Made by a program: the position numbers and the translations under genes. A stretch of DNA of 64,000 bases from Oceanospirillaceae bacterium (lineage in GTDB: Bacteria > Pseudomonadota > Gammaproteobacteria > Pseudomonadales > Balneatricaceae): the NCBI GenBank assembly GCA_013215505.1, contig JABSQZ010000007.1:124001-188000 (forward strand), in the 5' to 3' direction. Shown one piece after another: positions 8,929 to 18,609 of this stretch (its first letter is position 1; each line of letters starts with the position of its first letter). The notes beneath the pieces were generated by a model. That model was not told the DNA's origin, ran no database searches, and worked only from the letters and a program-made list of their open reading frames with translations.

Positions 8929-9843
8929 ATGCTGAGATTTATCATGAATCGCCTTCTGGTTGTCATTGCCGTTGCTTTGACATTATCGGTTGTCGCTTTT
9001 TTTCTACTGAATATTGCAATCGACCCGGCCCAGGCTATTGCCGGTGAAGAAGCCAATTTTCTTGAGATTGAACAAGTAAGGGAACGCTACGGCTTTGATC
9101 GGCCAATAGCAGTGCGGTATTTAGAATGGTTTTCTGGCCTCCTTCAAGGTGATTTTGGTACCAGTTACTACTGGAACAAACCTGTTTATCAACTTATTCT
9201 TGAACGTATACCCGAAACTCTCACCTTGGCGTTAATGTCTCTCTCAGTCACTGTTTTAGTTGCCATTCCTCTAGGTTGCGCTGCTGCGTTAAAGCCAAAT
9301 ACAATGATTGACCGTTTTGCGCTGGGAATCGCGGTTTCTGCCCAGGCCATTCCCAATTTTTGGCTCGGCTTAATGCTGATTATTTTACTCGCCGTGATCT
9401 ATCCCATATTTCCTGTTTCAGGTGACAAAACTCTTTATCACTTCATCTTGCCATCTTTGGTTTTAGGAACTAGTTCAGTCCCGCCGGTTATGCGCTTGAT
9501 GAGAACAGGGCTTTTAGAAGTTATGAACGCCGATTACATTCGCACAGCGCGATCAAAAGGCTATTTTGGCTGGAAGCTGTTAATCCGCCATTCTTTGCGT
9601 AATGCCCTATTACCAGTGGTTAGTGTCCTGGCAGTGCAATTAGGACATAAATTTGGTGGTTCAGTGATTACAGAATCTGTTTTTGCCATTAATGGTTTAG
9701 GCCGGTTAGCTTTAGAGTCCATACTGGGTGCAGATATACCCACAGTACAAATTTTGGTATTTATCTTTGCGTTTACTTTCTTAGCGCTTAATTTATTCGC
9801 CGATATTCTCAATGTTTATCTCGACCCTAGGCTGAGGAAATAA
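8929..9843 (+). CDS. ABC transporter permease, DppB-like
   Basis: The protein has about 304 residues with six predicted membrane helices. The BPD_transp_1 domain has the coupling segment (YIRTARSKGYFGWKLL and following) that contacts the ATPase. I chose ATG 8929; an upstream TTG at 8917 and a downstream ATG at 8944 are alternatives, and none has a strong ribosome binding site. Its 3' end lies 2 bp before the second permease gene. Confidence 0.9.
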   Translation: MLRFIMNRLLVVIAVALTLSVVAFFLLNIAIDPAQAIAGEEANFLEIEQVRERYGFDRPIAVRYLEWFSGLLQGDFGTSYYWNKPVYQLILERIPETLTLALMSLSVTVLVAIPLGCAAALKPNTMIDRFALGIAVSAQAIPNFWLGLMLIILLAVIYPIFPVSGDKTLYHFILPSLVLGTSSVPPVMRLMRTGLLEVMNADYIRTARSKGYFGWKLLIRHSLRNALLPVVSVLAVQLGHKFGGSVITESVFAINGLGRLALESILGADIPTVQILVFIFAFTFLALNLFADILNVYLDPRLRK

Positions 9844-9845
9844 AC

Positions 9846-10751
9846 ATGAATATTATTAACAAACTTACAGCTAAAAAAGATTTACGTGATATGACCCCCA
9901 GTGAAGTAATGCTGCGCAAAGCTCGCACCCATAAAGGTTTTAAATTTGGCCTTGGCTTGCTGTTGGTGATTGCGTTTTTAGGTTTTATTGCACCTTTGTT
10001 TATAAGCGTATCTCCTTTTGAACAAGACCTTAGCATGCGTTTACTACCCCCTGCATGGGTTGACGGTGGCACTTGGCAGCATTGGTTAGGCACAGACGGT
10101 AACGGACGAGATTATTTAATCCGTATCTTATACGGAGCCAGAATCTCGATGACTATTGGCTTAGGGGCAGCCTGCGTCGGTATGTTGATCGGTGTAACCC
10201 TTGGCATAATAGCTGGCTTTTTTGGCGGCTGGGTTGACCAAGTGGTTAATTATATTTTGACTTGCCAGTTAGCGCTTCCAGGCCTATTACTGGCGATGAC
10301 CATTGTATTTTTAGTGGGTCCATCCATTTTAGTCGTCATCGTTGTGATTGGTGCATTGCATTGGACATTGTTTTTAGTTGTTGCTCGCGCAGCCACTAAA
10401 CGCATTCGCAGTTTGGATTACGTCACCGCTGCCCAAGCCATTGGTGCAAGTAAATTTCAGATCATGACGCGCGATGTATTACCCAACTTAAAGAACCAGA
10501 TTATTGTGATCTTTACCTTAGAAGTGGGTGTTGCCATTTTATCCGAAGCGAGCCTTTCCTTTTTGGGTGTGGGAATACAGCCACCAACACCTTCATGGGG
10601 CCTGCTCATTGCCGAGGGCAAAGACGCATTATTTTATCAACCCTGGCTTATTATTTTACCCGGTATCGCACTATTTTTACTGGTTTTATCTATCAATATG
10701 ATGGGTGATGGTATACGCGACATCACTGATCCAGAAAGCAACATAGAGTGA
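9846..10751 (+). CDS. ABC transporter permease, DppC-like
   Basis: The 301-residue protein has the DppC N-terminal extension (residues 1-60), the conserved HWLGTDGNGRD motif near residue 80 and a BPD_transp_1 domain with the EAA-type loop AAQAIGASKFQIM. It partners with the preceding permease to form the membrane channel of the importer. It overlaps or abuts the ATPase gene, which supports translational coupling. Confidence 0.9.
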   Translation: MNIINKLTAKKDLRDMTPSEVMLRKARTHKGFKFGLGLLLVIAFLGFIAPLFISVSPFEQDLSMRLLPPAWVDGGTWQHWLGTDGNGRDYLIRILYGARISMTIGLGAACVGMLIGVTLGIIAGFFGGWVDQVVNYILTCQLALPGLLLAMTIVFLVGPSILVVIVVIGALHWTLFLVVARAATKRIRSLDYVTAAQAIGASKFQIMTRDVLPNLKNQIIVIFTLEVGVAILSEASLSFLGVGIQPPTPSWGLLIAEGKDALFYQPWLIILPGIALFLLVLSINMMGDGIRDITDPESNIE

Positions 10752-10756
10752 TCCTG

Positions 10757-12370
10757 ATGACTGAACCCCTGCTTAAAATTTGTAATTTGGCGGTGAGTTT
10801 CAAAACCCATTACGGGCAACTTGAAGTTACCCGTGGTTTTAACCTCACCTTAAACAAAGGCGAAACTGTCGGTATTGTCGGCGAGTCCGGTAGTGGAAAA
10901 ACTATGTCCATGCTGGCAATGGCTCGCCTGTTGCCCGGCCAGGCTTATGTATCATCAGGAAGCATTCAATTTGCAGGTGCTGATTTACTGGATTTGAATA
11001 CCTCAGAGTTTCACCAGCAAATATCGGGAAAAAGAATTGCGATGATTTTTCAGGAACCGATGACCGCGCTTAACCCGGTTTATACCATAGGGAGGCAACT
11101 AACTGAAACCATGCTGCTCCACGAGAATGCATCCCAAGCTGCCGCCAATAAGCGAGCAATCGAAATGCTTGAAGCGGTAAAAATGCCCCAAGCCGCATTG
11201 CGAATGGAACAATATCCACACCAAATGTCGGGCGGTCAGCAACAGCGAGTGATGATTGCCATGGCACTCATGAACAAACCTGACTTGCTTATTGCGGACG
11301 AGCCAACCACCGCTCTTGACGTGACAGTGCAAGATGAAATCATACAGTTATTAGTTGATCTGCAAATACGGTTTGGTATGGCGATGATCATTATCTCCCA
11401 TGACTTAGGCGTGGTATCTCGTGTATCCGAGAACATTATTGTTATGTGCAAAGGTGATACCGTCGAAACGGGAAAAACCGCTAAAGTACTTACCAGCCCT
11501 ACCCATTCTTATACGAAAGGTTTGTTAGAGTGTTTGTGGAAGCTCGAAGATGCGCATGGAATTGCAAAACAGTCGAGTACAGCAGCCGTATTAAGTGTTA
11601 ATAACATTGAAAAAACTTATTCAATATCTGGCGGCTTATTTAGAAAGTCACGTACCATTCAGGCCGTGAAACCTACTTCCTTTTCAGTATTTTCTGGAGA
11701 GACCTTAGCAATTGTGGGAGAGTCAGGCTCAGGTAAATCCACCATCGCTAAAATCATTAACGGGCTTATAAGTACGGATCAAGGGCAAGTGTTACTTGGC
11801 GAAACACCTATCGAGAACATGTCGGATAAAGACAGAGCACGTGTCATTCAACCTATTTTCCAAGATCCCTACTCAAGCCTTAATCCCAGTCAAACCATTG
11901 GCTACATTGTCTCTCGTCCATTGCATATTCATAATACAATAGCCGCCAGCAAAATAAAGAAAAAAGCCTTAGAGACGCTCGAAAAAGTGGGCTTGTCCAG
12001 TGACTTTTACCATCGTTTCCCAAGCCAATTATCCGGTGGGCAAAGACAACGTGTGGCAATTGCACGCGCCATTATATTGGAACCAAAAATATTAATTTGT
12101 GACGAGCCTACTTCGGCTTTGGATGTATCTATTCAAGAGCAGATTTTAGATTTACTTTGCCAATTACAAAAAGATTTAAACATGACAATGATAGTTATTA
12201 GCCATGACATGGCGGTTGTTGGCTATCTGGCTGATCGTGTTTTTATTATGCATAACGGTGAAATTATCGAGAGCGGGGAAGCATCCAAGGTACTCAAGCA
12301 CCCGGAAACAGATTATGCAAAAAAACTGATGGCATCCGTCTATAGCGTTCCAAGAGCAAAAATATTATGA
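10757..12370 (+). CDS. Fused double ATP-binding subunit, DppD-DppF type
   Basis: About 537 residues contain two complete ABC ATPase halves. Half 1 has Walker A GESGSGKT near residue 40, signature MSGGQQQRV and Walker B LLIADEPTTALD. Half 2 has GESGSGKS, LSGGQRQRV and ILICDEPTSALD. It replaces the separate DppD and DppF subunits and powers the preceding permeases. I chose ATG 10757; an in-frame GTG at 10748 overlapping the dppC-like stop is also possible. Its own stop overlaps the next start as ATGA at 12367. Confidence 0.9.
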   Translation: MTEPLLKICNLAVSFKTHYGQLEVTRGFNLTLNKGETVGIVGESGSGKTMSMLAMARLLPGQAYVSSGSIQFAGADLLDLNTSEFHQQISGKRIAMIFQEPMTALNPVYTIGRQLTETMLLHENASQAAANKRAIEMLEAVKMPQAALRMEQYPHQMSGGQQQRVMIAMALMNKPDLLIADEPTTALDVTVQDEIIQLLVDLQIRFGMAMIIISHDLGVVSRVSENIIVMCKGDTVETGKTAKVLTSPTHSYTKGLLECLWKLEDAHGIAKQSSTAAVLSVNNIEKTYSISGGLFRKSRTIQAVKPTSFSVFSGETLAIVGESGSGKSTIAKIINGLISTDQGQVLLGETPIENMSDKDRARVIQPIFQDPYSSLNPSQTIGYIVSRPLHIHNTIAASKIKKKALETLEKVGLSSDFYHRFPSQLSGGQRQRVAIARAIILEPKILICDEPTSALDVSIQEQILDLLCQLQKDLNMTMIVISHDMAVVGYLADRVFIMHNGEIIESGEASKVLKHPETDYAKKLMASVYSVPRAKIL

Positions 12371-13734
12371 ATAGGGAAATAAGCGTTACCCAAGCAGATA
12401 TAGCTGCCGAATCTTTTTTTAGCGACCAATCTAAATGGCAAAGTTGGTTAGACGTTGAAGCTGCCTTAGCTTTATCTCAGGGAGAAATTGGCATGATCCC
12501 AGAAAAAGCGGCAACCAAAATTGCGGCTCAGGCCAATCTAGCCTCATTAGATATTAGCGAATTACGTAAACAGATTAGTCAGACAATGGCTCCAGTGTTT
12601 GCATTGTCTGAATGCCTTGCGACAGTCTGTGCAGAAAATGGAGCCTATGTTCACTGGGGTGCAACTACGCAAAATATTGTAGACACAGGAAGATTAATTG
12701 TTTTAAACCGAGTACAGAATAAACTTTTTAAAAACCTAAATAATGTTTTGCACTTATTATCAGTACTCGCCAAAGAACATGCCAATACCGTCATGGTTGG
12801 CAGGACTAACAGGCAGAATGCCCTGCCTATTACATTTGGTTTTAAAGTTGCGGGTTGGATTGATGAGCTGATGCGCGTCGCTGATCAACTTAATGAGATT
12901 GAACCAAGGCTTTTTCAATTGCGTTTCGGTGGGGCTGTTGGTGCGTTCCATAGCTTGGGAACCCAGGGAGCACAAATTTCAGAATTAATGGCAAAAAAAC
13001 TGGGATTACACTCTAGCTTGGTGCCAAACCGGACGTCAATAGACCCATTAATCGAATATGTTATCAAGTTGTCGATGATTGGTGTTGCCTGTTCGCGGAT
13101 ATCCGACGAATTTTTTTTGCTGATGAGCGAAGAAATAGCCGAAGTGAGTGAAGCTTTTGCTGACAATGTTATTGGCAGTTCGACCATGCCGCACAAAGTT
13201 AATCCTAAATATGTAGTGGATTTAAGCGCAATGGCCATGCAATTACGCACTAAAGGTGGTGCCGCACTCACAGTGCCTAGCCCAAGCCATGAAGGCGATG
13301 CCGTTACCAATCGTTTACTCACAAATTTAATTGAAGAAACTTGCCCTTTGGCAATAAACACCTTACAAAAACTGCACGATACAATTGCTATTATAAAGCC
13401 AAATACAACAAAAATGCGGGAGAATTTTGAACGCTCCAGAGAAATGATGGCGACCGAAAGCCTAATGATGACATTAGCGACAACTCTGGGTCGCGGGCAT
13501 GCCCATGATTTAGTTCATTCATTAGTCGCCAAAGCAAAACAACAAGACATTCCACTACAAAAAATATTGAATGAAAATGCAGTGGTCATCGAAACACTAG
13601 GAAGCAAAGCTATTGAAAAAATATTATACCTGGATGACAATATCGGTGAATGTGCAGTTATTGCAAATCACCTTGCTAAGCTAGGCTCTGTCTCTTTAAA
13701 GCGGCATTTGAAATCTGCATCTCACACTCAATAG
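12367..13734 (+). CDS. Aspartase/fumarase-superfamily lyase (adenylosuccinate-lyase/CMLE-like)
   Basis: The 455-residue, mostly helical protein carries the superfamily signature GSSTMPHKVNP near residue 270 and the HWGATTQNIVDT motif near residue 95, typical of adenylosuccinate lyase and 3-carboxymuconate cycloisomerase relatives. Family members cleave or cyclise C-N or C-O bonds next to a fumarate-like product. It overlaps the fused ATPase gene by 4 bp, so it is translationally coupled to an importer. This suggests it splits the imported compound, for example an N-substituted aspartate releasing fumarate; the substrate is not identifiable. Purine-synthesis PurB is unlikely in this context. 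Confidence 0.85.
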   Translation: MNREISVTQADIAAESFFSDQSKWQSWLDVEAALALSQGEIGMIPEKAATKIAAQANLASLDISELRKQISQTMAPVFALSECLATVCAENGAYVHWGATTQNIVDTGRLIVLNRVQNKLFKNLNNVLHLLSVLAKEHANTVMVGRTNRQNALPITFGFKVAGWIDELMRVADQLNEIEPRLFQLRFGGAVGAFHSLGTQGAQISELMAKKLGLHSSLVPNRTSIDPLIEYVIKLSMIGVACSRISDEFFLLMSEEIAEVSEAFADNVIGSSTMPHKVNPKYVVDLSAMAMQLRTKGGAALTVPSPSHEGDAVTNRLLTNLIEETCPLAINTLQKLHDTIAIIKPNTTKMRENFERSREMMATESLMMTLATTLGRGHAHDLVHSLVAKAKQQDIPLQKILNENAVVIETLGSKAIEKILYLDDNIGECAVIANHLAKLGSVSLKRHLKSASHTQ

Positions 13735-14209
13735 TGTAGCTGACACTGATTTTAGCCCAGTTTAAAGCATGTCATTTTGCTTTTGAAAATGAACAAAACG
13801 AAGATTGCCTTGGTTTTGTTCATCATTAAATTTGCAGGAAAAGTCGAATCTTTTTTCAGCAAACTAGACAAACACAAGAAATTTAAATCTATTTCGTGGC
13901 TAGCCTGGTCATTGTATGTGAGTCGTTATCATAGCACTCATTAATAATAGCCTCTTAATTCTCATTATTATTGTGCCTTTGATAGTTATAGAAGGAAAGT
14001 CTACGCCCCCGGGCTTTATATTTAGATCCGCGACCTTGCCTTAGTATTTTCCGATACATCATAGTCTGGTTCTCCCCCGATTTTCCGGACACCAAATTAG
14101 AATAGATAAAGTCCGGTATCACCGTCCTCAACAGCGTATTTACGAATGCAGAAAATAAATTTACTATTGATTAACTTTATAAAGAACTTACGGGGTAAAA
14201 TCAGCTAAC
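13735..14209. other. Gene-free stretch with an 11+11 bp inverted repeat
   Basis: No coding sequence is supported. A perfect inverted repeat, ATGAACAAAAC at 13789-13799 and GTTTTGTTCAT at 13813-13823, lies about 55 bp after the lyase stop. It could end the transcript, but no run of T follows, so it is not a classical intrinsic terminator. The rest is AT-rich and unremarkable until the hairpin at 14210. Confidence 0.4.
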
Positions 14210-14243
14210 AAAAAAGGCGAATCATCTCTGATTCGCCTTTTTT
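14210..14243. terminator. Perfect bidirectional hairpin terminator
   Basis: A 15 bp perfect stem (AAAAAAGGCGAATCA / TGATTCGCCTTTTTT) closes a TCTC loop, with A and T runs on both flanks, so it can terminate transcription from either side: the lyase operon from the left and the SRPBCC gene from the right. The same hairpin recurs at 36267-36300 and, decayed, near 6031-6062, as part of a dispersed repeat. Confidence 0.75.
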
Positions 14244-14285
14244 ACTACCTACTTCCTACTTCCTACTTACGACTTACGACTGTCA
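14244..14285. repeat. Short degenerate heptamer repeats after the hairpin
   Basis: Imperfect tandem heptamers of the type CTACTTC and TTACGAC follow the hairpin directly. The copy at 36301-36355 has the same arrangement with CTCACGA units. Hairpin and heptamers therefore travel together. Confidence 0.5.
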
Positions 14286-14289
14286 CACC

Positions 14290-14733
14290 CTACTTAAGAA
14301 AACTGTCTTCTAAGGCTTTAAATCCTCCTAAAAACACATCATCTGCAACAAAATTTTTCCAATACTCCGCTTGCTCATCGCTCACGGTAAATTGCGCTGT
14401 CCATTTGGCGAACGTTTGATTACGATCCGTAACTTCTTCCAGAGAAATAGTGGAAACATAATCTATAAATGGCAGAGTGTCGTTTAATAGCATGTTATAG
14501 GTCAGGGTATGTTCCTGATCAGAGATGGCCAAGAGTGTTTCACGAATATTTCCCGATCCGTCCGCTAGCGAGAAGTTTCTAATACATCCCACGGCTCCCT
14601 CTGCATGTGTCGCTTCTATCTGACTTTCTGCGACCGCTGGATGCCAGTTCGGTAGACCATTAAAATCTTTTATTTTATTCCACACATCGGATAATGGGAT
14701 ATTGATAATCGTTGATGAACAAACCTTAATCAT
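14290..14733 (-). CDS. SRPBCC (START/Bet v1-like) family protein
   Basis: About 147 residues have the SRPBCC helix-grip pattern: an N-terminal strand, the VWNKIKDFNGLPNWHP segment with the usual tryptophan, and a C-terminal long helix (FKALEDSFLK). Family members bind hydrophobic ligands in a deep cavity and include polyketide cyclases. I chose ATG 14733 because GGAG lies 7 bases upstream; ATG 14745 is also in frame. It is downstream of the TIM-barrel gene with a 208 bp gap, so co-transcription is likely but not certain. It suggests the pathway handles an apolar or aromatic compound. Confidence 0.8.
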   Translation of the reverse strand: MIKVCSSTIINIPLSDVWNKIKDFNGLPNWHPAVAESQIEATHAEGAVGCIRNFSLADGSGNIRETLLAISDQEHTLTYNMLLNDTLPFIDYVSTISLEEVTDRNQTFAKWTAQFTVSDEQAEYWKNFVADDVFLGGFKALEDSFLK

Positions 14734-14953
14734 TTCATTCTCCATTTTATTTTTATTAATACAGGCTTATAGATAAACCCATATATAGCAGGAAACAAGA
14801 GTAGCTTTTAATGGAGTATTCCCCCCCAACGAAAGTCATTAACCAAAACCCCTCCCAGTCCAAAAGTCCCCTATAGGGATGGGATGCACTTTTGAAAACT
14901 CAAGTTATGCAAAATACTTCCCGAAACTACCAAACTGTTATGGGCTTGGTCAT

Positions 14954-15829
14954 CTACAGAGCAACATTCGACGATTTATTTGCATAATTAGTCGCACCAC
15001 CCATAACAAGCCGAGTAAATTCAGCTGTTCGCTCTACTATTGCTTTTTCGGTTGGCAAGCGCTCCATACTAGAAGCGCCATAGAAACCATGGCAATCCGG
15101 ACAATTTGATATTAAGTACTGCGCATCTTCAGGTTCGGCTAGCGGCCCACCGTGACAGACAAATATCATATCTGACTTAATGCTTCTGACCGCTTCTGTA
15201 CACTCGTTAAACATTTCAACACATTGGTCTAAGCTGTAAGTATCATCTGCACCTATAGAGCCACCTGAGGTTAAGCCAAAATGAGTAACGATGATATCGG
15301 TGCCCGCCTCTGCCATTTGCAGCGCTTCACTTTTATTGAATACATAGGGAGTTGTCAGCATATCTTTATGATTCGCACGGGCAATAAGGTCTACTTCCAT
15401 ATCGTAGCGCATACCTGTGCTTTCCATTCCTTTGCGAAACTTTCCGTCTATGATGCCAATAGTCGGAAAATTTTGTATTCCAGAAAAACCTATCGCCTTC
15501 AAGTCATCTAAAAATTTATCGACGATTAAAAAGGGATCCGTGCCATTTACACCCGCTAAAACGGGTATGTTTTTCACCACAGGCAATACTTCTTTGGCCA
15601 TATCATAGACGATTTCATTTGCATTGCCATACGACATGTAGCCAGATAGAGAGCCTCTGCCAGCCATGCGGTAGCGACCAGAGTTGTATATGACAATTAA
15701 ATCACTGCCACCTTCTTCTTCACATTTTGCACTTAACCCGGTGCCAGCACCACTGCCAATTATTATGCGATTGTTAGCAATTTTATGTCTTAAACGCTTT
15801 AATATCTCTGATTTTTTTTGCGCTGCCAT
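14954..15829 (-). CDS. TIM-barrel protein of the phosphoenolpyruvate-hydrolase-like family
   Basis: The 291-residue protein belongs to the TIM-barrel family often annotated as phosphoenolpyruvate hydrolase or TIM-barrel signal transduction protein. Visible landmarks are [30 protein letters not shown], the barrel segment [27 protein letters not shown] and the late [15 protein letters not shown] segment. It lies 17 bp after the Tm-1-like gene. The tomato Tm-1 resistance protein is known to fuse a UPF0261 domain with a domain of this family, so the adjacent pair is the split form. The true substrate is not established for these bacterial pairs. Confidence 0.85.
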   Translation of the reverse strand: MAAQKKSEILKRLRHKIANNRIIIGSGAGTGLSAKCEEEGGSDLIVIYNSGRYRMAGRGSLSGYMSYGNANEIVYDMAKEVLPVVKNIPVLAGVNGTDPFLIVDKFLDDLKAIGFSGIQNFPTIGIIDGKFRKGMESTGMRYDMEVDLIARANHKDMLTTPYVFNKSEALQMAEAGTDIIVTHFGLTSGGSIGADDTYSLDQCVEMFNECTEAVRSIKSDMIFVCHGGPLAEPEDAQYLISNCPDCHGFYGASSMERLPTEKAIVERTAEFTRLVMGGATNYANKSSNVAL

Positions 15830-15846
15830 GGTTTTCTCCTAAAAAT

Positions 15847-17058
15847 TTAGATCGCTTCTGCTGTGATTGCTTCGAACTGTTGCAAAGTAAATGCAGCGAA
15901 TTCTTTTGAATTAATATGATGATTTACACGTATAACCTGTCGGTTATCAGTTGGGATGACGTTTTTTTCTATAGCATTGAATAACCTGTCGTTTGCCGCG
16001 CGGTGATAAAAAGGCCCGCCTTCTATATCTAGCGAAGACACCCCGAGCTCAGGCAATAGAAAGCGCACAGGCCCATTACATTTGTTGAGTTTTTTTGCTA
16101 TCCACAAGCCAATTTTTTCCGCTTCCTCTTCCGTGGTACGCATCAGAGTGACTTGTTCGTTATGCAAGTAAAAGGTCCTGCCTTCGAATTGGTTCGGAAC
16201 CGTATTTCTTGCCCAAAAATTGGCAATATCCAATGCCCCACAAGACCCAATATAAGGTGTACTTGTTTTCGCTATGGCATCCAGGCGAGATTCTCCGGCA
16301 CTGAGTACGCCCCCAACAATAAGGTCACAAATTTCAGTGGTGGTAATATCAATGACTGCGGCAATATCCCCTTGTGAGACAAGTTTTTCCATTGAGCGCC
16401 CTCCTGTTCCGGTCGCGTGAAAAACCAAACAATCCCAGTCGGACTCCAGCGCTTCGACCAGTGCAAGTACACATGGCGTGGTCACGCCAAACATTGTCAA
16501 CGCGATGGCATCAAGGTTTTCATCAATAGCAGGTACTTCCCAGTGCATCATGCCGGCCAAAGCATGCGCCGCATTACCTAACACTTTTGCGGATACACGA
16601 TTAATGCCTGCGACATCAGTGACCGAGTGGAACATATTAATGTCACAGGGCCCTACATAGGCAGAGACATCCCCTGAAGCGAGGGTCGATACTATTATCT
16701 TCGGTATACCTATAGGTAGTTGCTGCATGGCAGATGCGATCATCGCGGTCCCGCCAGAACCTCCCAGACCAATGATTCCGCCCAGGTCATCACAGGACTT
16801 TATAAAGGCTGTCAGCGCTCTGCTCATCTCCTTTATTGCCTTACCTCTGTCATCAACAAAGACCGACGCTGGTCCGTCTGGATGGTGAATAGCCACTTCT
16901 ATTGACTTAATATCAGCGCTCGACTCTTTAGGTATAGTGCTGATATCAACCACAACGGTTTCTATAAACGTGTTTGATCTTGCGAGAAGATCTCTCACAT
17001 AAATGAGGTCGTTTTCTTTCGTATCAAAAGTGCCGACTATGTATGCCTTTTTGTTCAT
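15847..17058 (-). CDS. Tm-1-like ATP-binding (UPF0261) protein
   Basis: The 403-residue protein has the standard length for UPF0261. It starts with AYIVGTFDTKENDLIYVRDLL, then has GIIGLGGSGGTAM near residue 96, GDVSAYVGPCDINM, and the second-domain FHATGTGGRSMEKLV segment, which are family landmarks. The structure of the plant Tm-1 N-terminal domain shows nucleotide binding. The gene lies between the ABC importer genes and the TIM-barrel partner, which suggests both proteins act on the imported ligand, possibly as one complex. The reaction is unknown. Confidence 0.88.
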   Translation of the reverse strand: MNKKAYIVGTFDTKENDLIYVRDLLARSNTFIETVVVDISTIPKESSADIKSIEVAIHHPDGPASVFVDDRGKAIKEMSRALTAFIKSCDDLGGIIGLGGSGGTAMIASAMQQLPIGIPKIIVSTLASGDVSAYVGPCDINMFHSVTDVAGINRVSAKVLGNAAHALAGMMHWEVPAIDENLDAIALTMFGVTTPCVLALVEALESDWDCLVFHATGTGGRSMEKLVSQGDIAAVIDITTTEICDLIVGGVLSAGESRLDAIAKTSTPYIGSCGALDIANFWARNTVPNQFEGRTFYLHNEQVTLMRTTEEEAEKIGLWIAKKLNKCNGPVRFLLPELGVSSLDIEGGPFYHRAANDRLFNAIEKNVIPTDNRQVIRVNHHINSKEFAAFTLQQFEAITAEAI

Positions 17059-17128
17059 GTTTATATTCCTTGGGCTAGCATAAGGGCTAGTGAGTTCGGT
17101 AGCTTTTCATTACCCGTTTGGCGCACGA

Positions 17129-17839
17129 TCACGCAAAGTTGATGCCTAAATATTTTTGCTGCATTTGTGTATTACTTTTCAGCTCTTCAGCTGTGACCTG
17201 GTCAACAATCCGGCCGTTTAGCATTATTAATATGTCGGAAGCGACCTCTAACGCCACTGAAATATTTTGCTCAACCAGTAATAATCCTATCTCATGTTCC
17301 GCAAGGGAATGTAACAACTCAACCACATCATCGACGATAGTAGGAGCAAGCCCTTCCGTGGGTTCATCCATTATCATTATTTTCGGATCGAGCATAAGCG
17401 CGCGACTGATCGCCAGCATTTGCTGTTCACCGCCGGACAGTCGATCGCCCATATTTTTTCTGCGTTCTGCTAAGCGTGGAAAAATGGAAAATATTTTTTC
17501 AATTGACCATCGTGAATCCTTTTTTTCCACCAGTTTCAGATGTTCAATAACAGTTAGCGAGCGAAATATTCTTCTCCCTTGCGGGACATAGCCAATACCT
17601 GTCTTAGCACGGCTCTCAGGGGAGTATGAGCTGATGTCCGTTTGATCGAGAAACACAGAACCAGATGCTGCTTTTGTTAACCCCATTAGAGCAGAGCACA
17701 AAGTAGTCTTTCCCATACCGTTACGACCAAGTATGGCCTTTGGTCTATTGGAAATGTTGATATCAATATCCTGTAAGGTATGGCTTGACCCATGATATAC
17801 ATTCAACTTATCTATCTTTAATAACTGATCTGGCATCAT
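17129..17839 (-). CDS. livF: Branched-chain-type ABC importer ATPase, LivF-like
   Basis: The 236-residue ATPase has Walker A GRNGMGKT near residue 38, signature LSGGEQQML, Walker B IMIMDEPTEGLAP and the LivF-typical ending QQKYLG. Its start overlaps the livG stop by 4 bp. It energises uptake together with LivG. The symbol denotes the family only; the ligand is unlikely to be leucine given the catabolic neighbours. Confidence 0.9.
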   Translation of the reverse strand: MMPDQLLKIDKLNVYHGSSHTLQDIDINISNRPKAILGRNGMGKTTLCSALMGLTKAASGSVFLDQTDISSYSPESRAKTGIGYVPQGRRIFRSLTVIEHLKLVEKKDSRWSIEKIFSIFPRLAERRKNMGDRLSGGEQQMLAISRALMLDPKIMIMDEPTEGLAPTIVDDVVELLHSLAEHEIGLLLVEQNISVALEVASDILIMLNGRIVDQVTAEELKSNTQMQQKYLGINFA

Positions 17840-18609
17840 TGTCTTTTACCCACATAAATTTCACGGACAATATCACTGTGCACAACTTCTTCTGGTTCAC
17901 CTTCCAACAAGTGTTTACCGTTGTGCATGACACTGACGATATTGGATGTTTCAAGGGCAATATCCATATCGTGCTCTATTAAGATAACGCTCAATTTTTT
18001 AGGTAGTGACAACAGCAGTTCAGTCAATACAGGCCGTTCCGCTGGCGACAAACCCGCGGCGGGCTCATCAAACAGAACAATTTTAGGATCACCAGAGAGT
18101 GCTATCCCTATTTCTAATTGACGCTTCTGACCGTGTGATAATGCCCCGACCAATACATCCATTTTTGAAGAAAGTCCTGCAACTTTTGCCAGTGCTTCTG
18201 CCTTTTCGTGGTATTTACTATTCTTTTTTAGCGGATAAAACAGAGGCCATTTATTATGAATGCCAACAACAGCTAATAGTAATGTATCACGCACACTTAA
18301 ACTGTCGAACAACAACGCATGCTGATAAGTGCGCCGTAAGCCTGCTTGAATCCGCTTATGTGTAGGTAGGGTAGAACTTTCAACACCTTCAATCTCAATG
18401 CTGCCTTCAGAGAGGGGGAAGTCTCCTGTAATCAGGTTAAACAGAGTCGTTTTTCCCGCTCCGTTTGACCCCAGAATTGCCCTTCTTTCCCCTGTCTTTA
18501 TCGTCATATTTAGATTGTCAACGGCCACAAAGCTGCCAAAGCGTCGGGTGACGCCTTTTAAATTTAGCGCCACCCTTTGATTGCTTGCAGACCCATCAGT
18601 TAGGGGCAA
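17836..18609 (-). CDS. livG: Branched-chain-type ABC importer ATPase, LivG-like
   Basis: The 257-residue ATPase has Walker A GSNGAGKT near residue 47, signature LSHGQKRQLEI, Walker B IVLFDEPAAGLSP and the LivG/BCA_ABC_TP-type C-terminus ending REIYVG. It overlaps the binding-protein gene upstream by about 10 bp and livF downstream by 4 bp, consistent with tight coupling. Confidence 0.9.
   Translation of the reverse strand: MPLTDGSASNQRVALNLKGVTRRFGSFVAVDNLNMTIKTGERRAILGSNGAGKTTLFNLITGDFPLSEGSIEIEGVESSTLPTHKRIQAGLRRTYQHALLFDSLSVRDTLLLAVVGIHNKWPLFYPLKKNSKYHEKAEALAKVAGLSSKMDVLVGALSHGQKRQLEIGIALSGDPKIVLFDEPAAGLSPAERPVLTELLLSLPKKLSVILIEHDMDIALETSNIVSVMHNGKHLLEGEPEEVVHSDIVREIYVGKRQ

Noticed and set aside
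12367-13734. PurB (purine biosynthesis)
   Set aside because: Translational coupling to a peptide-type importer and sequence closer in feel to CMLE/adenylosuccinate-lyase relatives make a housekeeping purine role unlikely.
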